This document shows positions 54,892 through 64,000 of a stretch of DNA of 64,000 nt, one piece after another. Every line of letters begins with the position of its first letter. The stretch's first letter is position 1. The position numbers were made by a program, and so were the translations under genes. The notes beneath the pieces are model-generated. The model was given only the letters and a program-made list of their open reading frames with translations, had not been told where the DNA came from and did not search any database. Source of the stretch: Dendrolimus kikuchii (lineage: Eukaryota > Arthropoda > Insecta > Lepidoptera > Lasiocampidae); assembly GCA_019925095.2 (NCBI GenBank), contig CM034407.1, positions 3,185,210 through 3,249,209 on the forward strand, written 5' to 3'.

Positions 54892-55440
54892 TCTAGGCGC
54901 TAAGAACCTCAGCCAGAAGGCCCAGCTCGCCGTACACAACGCGGTGCTGGTACCTACGCTCACGTATGGAAGCGAGAGTTGGGTATGGAAGAAAGAGCAT
55001 GAAAGTAGAGTAAACGCGGTCGAGATGCGAGCACTGCGCAAAATCTGCGGAGTGACGCTCGCGGACCGGTGTCCTTAATACCGAAGTAAGAAAGAGAGTT
55101 GGTCTGAAAGAGAGTGTCGGGGTAAAGGTAAGGAAAAGAAAGCTCCGGTGGTTCGGGCATGTGGAAAGAATGCTTGATGAAAGAATGAATAAACAGATAT
55201 ACAATGCAAAAGTGGATGGATGCAGAAGTCGTGGAAGGCCACGACACACCTTCCATGATCAAATTGATCGTGTACTAGCAGAAGGTGATGTCAGGAGCCT
55301 TAAGAACAGACGAGAAGGTGGTTTGGGGCGTGCATGACAAGAGTTATGAATGTCAAAGAAGCAAGTGAGGTGTGTAAGAATAAGCCTAAATGGCGCTCTG
55401 TTGTTCGTGCCTACCCCGCAAGGGAACTGGCGTGAAGTTA
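54892..55440 (+). mobile_element. RTE-1 3' fragment with rearrangements
   Basis: LLGAKNLSQKAQLAVHNAVL through VTLADR, a frame break, KRKLRWFGHVERM.. and a 15-bp insertion (AGGTGGTTTGGGG) before MTRVMNVKEASEV. Confidence 0.88.
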
Positions 55441-55525
55441 TGTATGTATGTATGTATGTATGTATGTATGTATGTATGTATGTATGTATGTATGTATGTA
55501 TGTATGTATGTATGTATGTATGTAT
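55440..55525. repeat. (TATG)n microsatellite grown from the RTE-1 tail
   Basis: About 21 units of TATG directly after GTGAAGT. Confidence 0.95.
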
Positions 55526-55801
55526 TTATTATGTTATGTAAAGTCTATTGGCTCTTCTCTTCACTTTATTATATTATACATTGTTGTTCATTTTTGAGTT
55601 CCAACCAAATAATGTCAAATTCGTTGAAGTCACTCACATTTCGAACGGCGAAGAAATAACAGATAAACATACAAATTCCATTTAATTTTGTGTACAAAAA
55701 TGGTTTATAATTTTGAATTGATTAGTTATAAATAAAAAAAAATCGACAAAAACAACTGTGTATCAATATATAGCTTTTTTAGATTGTTAATAATTTTAAA
55801 G

Positions 55802-58800
55802 TTAACTCCTAGCCATAGCCTGACGTTTTTTGAAATTTTGCGCGGCAAACCTAGCTCCAATTTTAATAGCTTCCCAAGTCTCAAAACCAGCTTGTTCGAT
55901 AAAATTGGGATCTACTAAGAAACCTTGCAGCGATCCTTGTAAGTTTCTATACGCTGGCAACTCAAAAGTGTACGAGAATGGGATTCCAATATTCTGAACA
56001 TAATCACTAGCACCTCCCGTAACTCGGTAAAGAATTAAGGCAATATTGCCAACAATATAGTTTCTATTTGAAGGCCATTTCACAGCATCAATAGCTTGAG
56101 CCATATTCACTCCAAGCCAATTAAGCATTAATGCATTAGCTGGCAGCTGTGCATTGCCAAAGCCGTATAGAATCATGCTTCCAAAACTATGGATATCGAG
56201 GTAAAGTTCAACTCTATTGCCGTGTTCTCTTAGAATGTCTCTAATGATGGCAGTTTCTGGTTCAGAGAAGGGACCGCGTCCATGAAAGTCGTCCATGCAG
56301 GGACTGTTGCTTGAGCCCATGACGCTCCACATGAAATCGAAGTTCCTGTTGAGGTCGACACCCATACATAAATTGCCAATCATGTAACCTGTAGCGCGGT
56401 TCTTTCGCCAGTAACGAGACTGAAACAAGACATAATATTACTTAGTAATAGCATCATTGTAAGATAATTTGTTCTTCAAACTATTTTATTTTATTAAACT
56501 TCTGAATCACTGGTGTGAGCAAACGACCAGCTTCGTAGTTAGAGCGCACCCTTATGAAATCATGTCTGTCATATTTTTTATCATATTTGGATAAGTAAGA
56601 TTAAGACAGATCTATGCTTAGATCTATATAATGCTTCTTCGTAATTTCTTTGTCTAGGTTAATGAATGACAATATAACATTGTACTATACTATGTACAAT
56701 ATAGGGGGAGAGCCCACTAGGTTTTTAAATAGGATGTAAAAAATTTGAATCAATCATCATGATCATGAATAAATGTGAACTTAAAAAATACTTGAAATAA
56801 GAGTTCAACAATATCTGTTGAGCAGTTTCTGAGATTTGGGTTAGTTTAGATTAAATGCTTCTTTATGTTTCCGTAACAAAATGATAAAAACAGTCAAGGT
56901 TTGACATCTCTATGGAACCCTGTATCGTTCACAATTTGTCAAGTACCCATTTTTTAAGAATAAACAAGATTTGATTGTAAAAATAAAAACTGAACCTTAA
57001 GATAAACGCTTTAAGTCTTCATATAATGTAAAGAACACTTACACTAGTATGAGAATGTTCATATCCGTCGGGATTGGCAATTGGTAGGATAATCCAGTCG
57101 ATATCTCTCACCAAATCCTGATCAGTTATATCAATGACTAACTTGTGAATGGCGTATAAGGTCGCTGGCAATGTTACCCATTCACGAGCATGAAGCAGAG
57201 ATTGTATCATCACGATGGGTTTGTTTCTATTCTGAAAAATAAAAAGAGAATAGATGATATTACAATTAAAGGTAGATGACAAAGTTATATTGTTTAAGTC
57301 CAAGGGAGAAATAAAAATATTTTGTTGGCAAAAGAAAGAACTAGCGTAAATTATAGTTACTTTCTATACACATGGGATTAGAGCGCCGGACCAGAGCGCT
57401 TAACGACTCGAGGCTGTTAAAAATATTAAATTCATAAAAATAAAGCTTCACGTTGGAATCGAAAGCTTATTGCTGTCCCCACATTCAACTCATATGAAAA
57501 TTCCTTAAATAAATTGATACTAATAGAGAAAATATGGTCATATTATGATCATTTGATAAGTCTTTTCGAATTATATTTGTATCGGCTACCTGGAAATTGG
57601 TGCTAGATATTCTCAGATATTTGATATCTCTGCCTTCGAAACTTCTGCCTGCAGAAACGACGCTTACAGTCTGTGGGTATCTGTTGGCTAGGTTGACTAA
57701 GTATTGATCAACCTGGAAAAAGTAAAGTAGACTTATTAAGACAATTTAAATTAATTTATTAATTGTTCTAACTATAAGCCTTTAAGACTTTATATGGGGA
57801 ATCTGAGTCTAAATCACCATCTTCTATGTGTAGGGTGACTATAAGTCTCGTTATGTTACCTAATTGGATAGCTAAACTGATCCGTTTGCAATGTCTCACC
57901 AGCACCAACTCTCTGGTTCCCTGAAGGATCAATTAAACCTTTTGAGAGCTTTGATAGAGGTTCATAGTTTCTGACGACCACAGATCTCGCTAGTGAAGTC
58001 AACAGCAAACGACACAAATATTTTGTTGGCAAAAGAAAGAACTAGCGTAAATTATAGTTACTTTCTATACACATGGGATTAGAGCGCCGGACCAGAGCGC
58101 TTAACGACTCGAGGCTGTTAAAAATATTAAATTCATAAAAATAAAGCTTCACGTTGGAATCGAAAGCTTATTGCTGTCCCCACATTCAACTCATATGAAA
58201 ATTCCTTAAATAAATTGATACTAATAGAGAAAATATGGTCATATTATGATCATTTGATAAGTCTTTTCGAATTATATTTGTATCGGCTACCTGGAAATTG
58301 GTGCTAGATATTCTCAGATATTTGATATCTCTGCCTTCGAAACTTCTGCCTGCAGAAACGACGCTTACAGTCTGTGGGTATCTGTTGGCTAGGTTGACTA
58401 AGTATTGATCAACCTGGAAAAAGTAAAGTAGACTTATTAAGACAATTTAAATTAATTTATTAATTGTTCTAACTATAAGCCTTTAAGACTTTATATGGTG
58501 AATCTGAGTCTAAATCACTATCTTCTATGTGTAGGGTGACTATAAGTCTCGTTATGTTACCTAATTGGATAGTTAAACTGATCCGTTTGCAATGTCTCAC
58601 CAGCACCAACTCTCTGGTTCCCTGAAGGATCAATTAAACCTTTTGAGAGCTTTGATAAAGGTTCATAGTTTCTGACGACCACAGACCTGGCTACTCAAGT
58701 CAACAGCAAACGACACAAACAAATAACTCTCACTACGGTTTGCATATTTTACACCGCTTGAGTGTTTTACTAAACTATTTAGAATATGAATACTTACAAC

Positions 58801-61800
58801 AGCATATCTGTGAATAACGTCAAATGACAATCCATCTCTTGTGACATTCCTACTTGCACTTTTTGCAGCTGCTGCTTCAAGTAGCTGATCTTCCAATTCT
58901 AAGGCTCTGAAGTATACGTAAATTTAAATTAAGTCAGTATGTCTATAACATAATGCAGTTGATGATAAAATGACTACTAAGGCATATAAGGTAATAGGTT
59001 AATTGTATTCTATTCCAAATTATGTTATTATAATCAATAAACTTGTGTAAATATCAGGCCTGTAATTGGCAGAAAATAGCGTAGCGATCTCTCGTTTCGG
59101 AGGCCAAGACTCATTTTGGGTAGTTTAACCGCAGTAGATAGTTTTTTTTTTAGTTTGAATCATGAAGATATTATTCAACAAATTTCTTAAAAATAAAATA
59201 ATAGAAATGTCTTAAAAGGCCTAATTGATTCTTTAGTGATCAGAAGGGTGTTGACTACTACGGAAAACGGGTCAAATGGCGATGACATGAGAATATGCCT
59301 ATTCCAGGACCGATTTTAAAGTATGCCTCGAATAGGTTCCGAAAATGTTACCAAATTTTAATAATTATTTTAGAGATTACTAAAGATGAATCTGATTTTT
59401 TTGTGTACGGTCTAATTTGATATCTTGCAGAGCGTAGAAGATATTAATATATTTATTTATTTATTCATTTTTTGGAAAACCTACAGCTAAATACATTTGA
59501 TTAGATAACTATAATTAATACAAGAAAGCCAATGACAGGTTTTCACGGATAAGCTATTGCATTAAAGTAACATGCAAACGTAGAAAAGGCACCGAGATGA
59601 TTAGTCACTGTTGAAAAATTTAAGGCTTAGACACCGCTTGGCTCCTGAAATACTGATTGCAAATTGGTCGATGTCATCGTATTTACTTACATTATTTAAA
59701 TAATTGCTTGCTCGCACTAGAAATGAGTTTTGTCTGTAATTAGTAAAACTTAAAGGTACATTTATGGGTTGATTAAATCGTATAGACTTCGCTGGAATAT
59801 TAAAGTGGACCTTACTTAGGAGATCTGGACAATCAATATCAGAGGTGATAATTTTTAGAAGAAGTAAAAAGTCAGCAATATCTCGTCGGTCTTTAAGTGG
59901 CAAGAGGTGAAACTTTTTGCAAAGATCAAAGTATAGATATATTAGTTAGACTGAGCGAACGCCTTCGCGGGCACGGTTAATATTCGTCGTCGTCGTCAGC
60001 CATTCGCAGTGCACTGCTGGATGTAGGCCTCCCCAAGACGGCGCCACTTATTCCTGTCCTCTGATTTCCTCATCCAGCGCCTACCGGCGACCTTGCACAG
60101 GTCGTCGGTCCATCGGGCTGGAGGGCGTCCGACACTACATTTACCGAGACGCGGTCTCCACGCCAGGAATTGTCTGCTCCATCGGCCATCGGTCCTGCGG
60201 CAGACGTGACCGGCCCACTGCCACTTCAACTTGTTAATTATGCGAGCTAGGAACTTGTGAACCAATCCTGCCATCAGTGTCCATGTCTCGGCACCGTTGG
60301 TCTGGACGGTTAATATTAGGTAAGTGCAAATAAATAGTCTATCTCTATCTTGTCTGAAAGAGATCACTTTATGTGGCTGCCCTTTATTAGCCTAAATTAT
60401 ATCTAGTTCTTAAGAACGTAGGTTTGATTTATTGCCAATAAAGAAAGAAAGAAAGAAAATATTTATTTACTAGCTATGCCCGCGACGCCGCCCGCGTTTA
60501 ATTTGTTTTCAAAGCCGATTTTGAAACATTTTTCATTGCTGCTCCGCTCCTATTGGTCTTAGCGTGATGATATATAGCCTATAACCTTCCTTGATAAATG
60601 GGCTATCCAACAATGAAAAAAATTTTCAAATCAGACCAGCAGTTCCTGAGATTAGCGCGTTTAAACATAAAAACAAACAAACAAACTGTTCAGCTTTATA
60701 TATTAGTATAAGATGAATTTTTCTATGTAATCCAATAATCCGTACATTCCAATAATCCGGTACCCTCTGGTGTTTAATAGTGCTTGATGGATTAGTGATC
60801 TTCTACTGTACCTACTTTTTATTCACTGATGGCCGCTTCCTATAAGTTACTAGTCATTCACTAGTCTTGCTATTGGTTGAATTTTAACATTACTTGTGTG
60901 GAACTTGTGCCGAATTTTAACCGATAGTAAGGCAAATGAACGGCTGGTAACATATAGGATTCGTCCATTAGGAATTGCTTTGCAAACCTGGTAGATCTTA
61001 GTGATATATCCTATAAGTAAATTTTAATCTAATTCAAGCACCAGTCTGTTATTTAAGCCTTATTTTGTATTTGAAATAGGAGATAAAATTTTCATTTAAT
61101 GGTCGCGTATCTCAAATTCCGACATATTTATCTTAAAATATTAATATCTTGACGCGTTATATATTTTCCTAATACTAATTCTACAAAACGTAATTAATTA
61201 TATTGATAACACTATCATCATAAAGGTCAGCTGATATTAACTGAATGCTAAGGTAATTAACGTTCAGTGTCCCTTATGTAAGTATGTACAATTAACGCCA
61301 TAATTAATAATAATTCCCTAAAGTGCATTATTACCATGAAAAGCGTATATAGTACATACCTAAATGTTATCACCCCTATTTACCATAAGGGTAGGTAGAG
61401 ACGATTTTCACTTGCTACGATCTTGACTTCTAGGCGCTAAGAACCTCAGCCAGAAGGCCCAGCTTGCCATACACAACGCGGTGCTGGTACCTACGCTCAC
61501 GTATGGAAGCGAGAGTTGGGTATAGTAGAGAGAGCATGAAAGTAGAGTAAACGCGGTCGAGATGCGAGCACTGCGCAAAATCTGCGGAGTGACGCTCGCG
61601 GACCGCGTTCGTAATACCGGAGTAAGAAAGAGAGTTGGTCTGAAAGAGAATGTCGGGGTGAAGGTAAGGAAAGGAATGCTCCGGTGGTTCAGGCATGTGG
61701 AAAGAATGCTTGATGAAAGAATGAATAAACAGATATACAATGCAAAAGTGGATGGATGCAGAAGTCGTGGAAGGCCACGACACACCTTCCATGATCAAAT

Positions 61801-63971
61801 TGATCGTGTACTAGCAGAAGGTGATGTCAGGAGCCTTAAGAACAGACGAGCGTGCATGACAAGAGCTATGAATGTCAAAGAAGCAAGTGAGGTGTGTAAT
61901 AATAAGCCTGAATGGCGCTCTGTTGTTCGTGCCTACCCCGCAATCGAACTGGCGTGGAGTTATGTATGTATGTACGATCTTGACATGCATCTTTTGATTC
62001 ATCTACTTTTATTGATCTCTTCATATTAAGGATAGCAATCCGGAAAACCGGGTCCGGTATCAATATACACTTACCGGATCCTGTTCAAACAGATCCGGTG
62101 ACCGGGTACGGTAATTACATATTTTGGCAAAATAATTGCGCGCTGAATGACGGAATAGGTACTTTAAACGCGTGGTGATTGCGCATGCGCGTGCGGGTAG
62201 TTTGATGCTGAGCCATTATTGTGATTATTGGGCTATTCATTAGATAGATTCGGTAATCTGTCATATATAAGAATACAACTGAATAGTATTCTCAAATAGG
62301 GATGATCCTAATGGTTGGAAGAGCGACAGGGAACACTCCTCCGTCTCAAAGGAAGGTCTTCCAGCGAGGCTATTGTTATGTCCCGCAGGCCGAGGCCCAT
62401 CTATTATTGTTAGAAATTTGTATATATTATTCTTTGTACGTGTCGGGAATCGTTTGCGACCTTAATTATTGACAGCGCCTTCTATTGGCTTGTAAGTGTT
62501 TCACTACAGGTAGTTGCTTATTGAAATTATTGTGATCTTAGTCAAGACTAGGCAGTAGATCTATGTTACGTACATAAAAATTTTATTAGGTGTTTTATAT
62601 ACATAAACCTTCAATACTTTAGTTTCTTGTTCAATTCATTACATTATTTATTTAGGTTTATGGCTTGGCAGCTAGGCCTTTAAGCCAGATCTTAGTTTAC
62701 AATATAGTTTCTTCATTTTCTTAAGCCTATGTGTAGCACAGCTGAATTGTAGGTAATCAGCTAGTGCCATTCATCGGAGTTCTTGTGACAACTCAAAAGG
62801 CCACATTTGACTATACAGTTCACATTTCTCACAAAACACATAATTACTACTCAAAAACTATCAATATCCTACAACTATTGTTCATTTTAGAGTAATTTTA
62901 CACATTTTTAGAAAATAAAACTGCACAGCACAACATTTCCTTTCAGTTCCAGCCAAAAACTCCCAATTCATTACAATTATGAAGAAACTACAGACTACTA
63001 AAGAAACTACATCAATATAGTGTAGACACTACGCAGCAAAACATAAAGAAAAGTCGCAGCCAACCTGATTCGAAGTACCTAATACGTAATGAATGACATA
63101 TGGGCGATATGACAATGTATTTGTTATTGAATTACAGCGATGGTTGTCTAGATCGCAATTGCAGCGCCATCTATTTTTCTAATCCATCTATTTTAAAGAA
63201 ATGACGTCATTTGTCGGTATAAAATGTATCCTAAGTATTAATTCGTGTTATAAACCAGCACTATGTCGAGTTTCAATCACACCAGGCCACTCAGAAAGTA
63301 TTGCGGAAAAAAGTTTTTATGTATGAGATACTGGCTAGTTAGAATCTATTTTGAAAATGTTCTAATTTCAAAATTTGCCTCCACATTGTTTGCGAACTAA
63401 TTTAAATTATCGTGTCTCATTGAGAAATGGATCTGCGCCGGGAACATTTTCGCGCTATGATTTTTTACGATTTCAAGTGTCGCCTGAAACCGGACGAATC
63501 GTACAATAGACTTCAAGTGGCATTCATAGATGAAGGCACTTCTAAGGCAACCGTGTATCGTTGGTACAACAATTTCAAGCGCGGTCGACTAACTTTGGGG
63601 GACGCAGAAAGAAGTGCTCAGCCTTTGACGGCTGTTACGAAATAAAACGTGCTAACAGTGAAAATTTTAATCCAAGACAATAGACAAGTAACGTATCCGT
63701 AATCATAGACGTATATACCTACTTGACAAAATCACTTGTATGCTAATTTCTATGTACTTACTCTCTGATATTTTGAACATTGATTTTAAACTCTATTCCA
63801 GCTGTATTGAGTGCATTTTGGAATTCCTCTTTCTTATCTGCTGGTACTAAAATCAGTCCAGCATTACCGGGAATAGCATGAGACCAAATGTCAAGGTATA
63901 GTTGGTGTTCCAGCTCCTTGATGACCTGGATATCGTCGATTTGCTTGACGTTTATTTCGTAGAGTGAATAC
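55802..63971 (-). CDS. Carboxypeptidase C: M14A digestive procarboxypeptidase (first exon outside the window)
   Basis: Exons on the minus strand: 63971-63762 (propeptide, YSLYEINVKQIDDIQVIKEL), 58906-58798, 57712-57590, 57231-57043 and 56419-55802, with GT-AG sites and the same phases as gene A. The lengths 210, 123 and 189 equal gene A's; the others are 109 and 618. Zinc ligands lie in SLLHAREW and LDIHSF, the base Glu in YTFELPAY, the Arg127 and Asn144-Arg145 equivalents in SRYWRKNR and GVDLNRNFD, and the Tyr248 equivalent in LILYRVTGGASDY. The residue equal to CPA 255 is Ser, unlike Met in gene A, so the S1' pocket differs. The C-terminus is NFKKRQAMARS. The signal-peptide exon should lie above 64000. 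An extra identical copy of the 123-bp exon lies at 58413-58291. Convergent with gene B, 22.9 kb away. Confidence 0.88.
57590..57712 (-). CDS. Gene C duplicated exon, copy 1 (proximal to the HARE exon)
   Basis: Encodes 41 residues, VDQYLVNLANRYPQTVSVVS to RISSTNFQ, phase 0 at both ends with acceptor TTTTCCAG and donor GTAGCC. Equivalent to gene A exon 16502-16624. Confidence 0.85.
58291..58413 (-). CDS. Gene C duplicated exon, copy 2
   Basis: Identical to 57590-57712, with intact acceptor and donor. Including both would add 41 residues without a frame change. It may be skipped, used instead of copy 1, or reflect an assembly or haplotype artefact. Confidence 0.7.
59601..59945 (-). mobile_element. 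Non-LTR RT C-terminal fragment (Jockey/CR1-like)
   Basis: The minus frame reads RRDIADFLLLLKIITSDIDC, PDLLSKVHFNIPAKSIRF and NSFLVRASNYLN, the pattern of the region after the RT domain in Jockey/CR1-type elements. In gene C intron 2. Confidence 0.6.
59985..60305 (-). mobile_element. RTE-type LINE 3' end (distinct family) with 12-bp target-site duplication
   Basis: The minus strand reads LKWQWAGHVCRRTDGRWSRQ and KCSVGRPPARWTDDLCKVAG, ending with an (ACG)n tail. Flanked by ACGGTTAATATT at 59973-59984 and 60306-60317. Confidence 0.85.
60470..60713 (-). mobile_element. Non-autonomous Helitron (Lep1-like), 244 bp
   Basis: Minus strand TCTTATACTAATATATAAAG to CGGGCATAGCTAG, with host A and T at the two sides. 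Confidence 0.7.
60714..61430. other. Gene C intron 2, nothing recognised
   Basis: AT-rich, no frame or repeat recognised. Confidence 0.5.
61431..61976 (+). mobile_element. RTE-1 3' fragment
   Basis: LGAKNLSQKAQLAIHNAVLV, a stop in SWV**REHES, then MRALRKICGVTLADRVRNTG and MLRWFRHVERMLDERMNKQI to ELAW, with a short TATG tail. Confidence 0.88.
61977..62574. other. Gene C intron 2, no gene recognised
   Basis: 62040-62115 has clustered CCGG/CCGGGT motifs in both directions (CCGGGTCCGGTATC, GATCCGGTGACCGGGTAC), perhaps a decayed transposon end. Confidence 0.35.
62575..63290 (-). repeat. Long dispersed repeat, inverted relative to 33640-34210, interrupted
   Basis: Plus view CATAAACCTTCAATACTTTA, then an insertion, then AAAGAAAAGTCGCAGCCAAC and CGTAATGAATGACATATGGG. 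See 33640. Confidence 0.6.
62644..62963 (-). mobile_element. 320-bp retroposon insertion with exact 12-bp target-site duplication
   Basis: Flanked by CAATTCATTACA at 62632-62643 and 62964-62975. On the minus strand it ends GCCATAAACCTAAATAAATAA, an A-rich (TAAA) tail, so it is a reverse-transcribed insertion. No second copy in the window. Confidence 0.8.
63300..63720 (+). mobile_element. mariner fragment (N-terminal transposase), second lineage
   Basis: From an ATG at 63427: MDLRREHFRAMIFYDFKCRL, then SKATVYRWYNNFKRGRLTLG, the mariner helix-turn-helix region. After a stop at 63643-63645 the same frame resumes NVLTVKILIQDNRQVTYP. The catalytic domain is absent. Different lineage from the mariner at 8742. 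It ends close to gene C exon 2. Confidence 0.75.
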
Positions 63972-64000
63972 CTGTGTACATAAAATTATCAATCAAACAA

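Larger units (their letters stand above)
57315..58716. repeat. 701-bp tandem duplication inside gene C
   Basis: Units 57315-58015 and 58016-58716. The first 460 bp, which hold the exon, look identical. The last 240 bp, derived from the 54528-type retroelement, carry about ten differences that increase toward the outer end (for example GATCTCGCTAGTGAAG against GACCTGGCTACTCAAG). Confidence 0.9.

Noticed and set aside
55440..55525. CRISPR-like or satellite array
   Set aside because: Simple TATG microsatellite with no spacers.

Overview
This is a eukaryotic window with no bacterial features. It is AT-rich and dense in retroposons, with spliced genes that have GT-AG introns. The repeat set points to a moth or butterfly (Lepidoptera): many RTE-type LINE 3' ends with (TATG)n tails, a Dong/R4-type element with flanking TAA repeats, short non-autonomous Helitrons ending in CTAG at A^T sites, tRNA-derived SINEs, mariner, and hAT-like MITEs. 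The species cannot be named from the sequence.

The only host genes I can support are three M14A metallocarboxypeptidase (digestive procarboxypeptidase type) paralogs. Gene A (+, 7916-19434) has six exons and 430 codons, with signal peptide, activation peptide and a complete catalytic set. Gene B (+, 24173-32926) has five exons and 410 codons. Its frame and splice sites are intact, but two of three zinc ligands and most other catalytic residues are substituted, so it reads as a pseudoenzyme. Gene C (-, 63971 down to 55802, first exon beyond the window) keeps all catalytic residues and carries an in-frame tandem duplication of one 123-bp coding exon. A and C share exon lengths and phases; B lacks one intron that they have. 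Clusters of GATAA motifs lie 70-160 bp upstream of the ATGs of A and B, which would fit midgut expression but is inference.

Layout: 1-7900 holds an RTE endonuclease/RT fragment, solo LTRs, a palindromic MITE and SINE copies. 7916-19434 is gene A; its introns hold a mariner nested in a larger terminal-repeat element, a Dong-like LINE, a hAT MITE and a Helitron nested in another MITE. 19435-24170 is repeat-rich and includes an unexplained GC-rich stretch near 20926-21190. 24173-32926 is gene B with nested SINEs and LINE tails in its introns. 32927-55800 is a 23-kb repeat sea between convergent genes B and C. 55802-63971 is gene C with its duplicated exon and several retroposons with readable target-site duplications.

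I do not see a clearly new molecular system. The strongest leads are the substituted gene B, the duplicated exon in gene C, the shared GATAA clusters, and several nested insertions whose target-site duplications can be read directly.
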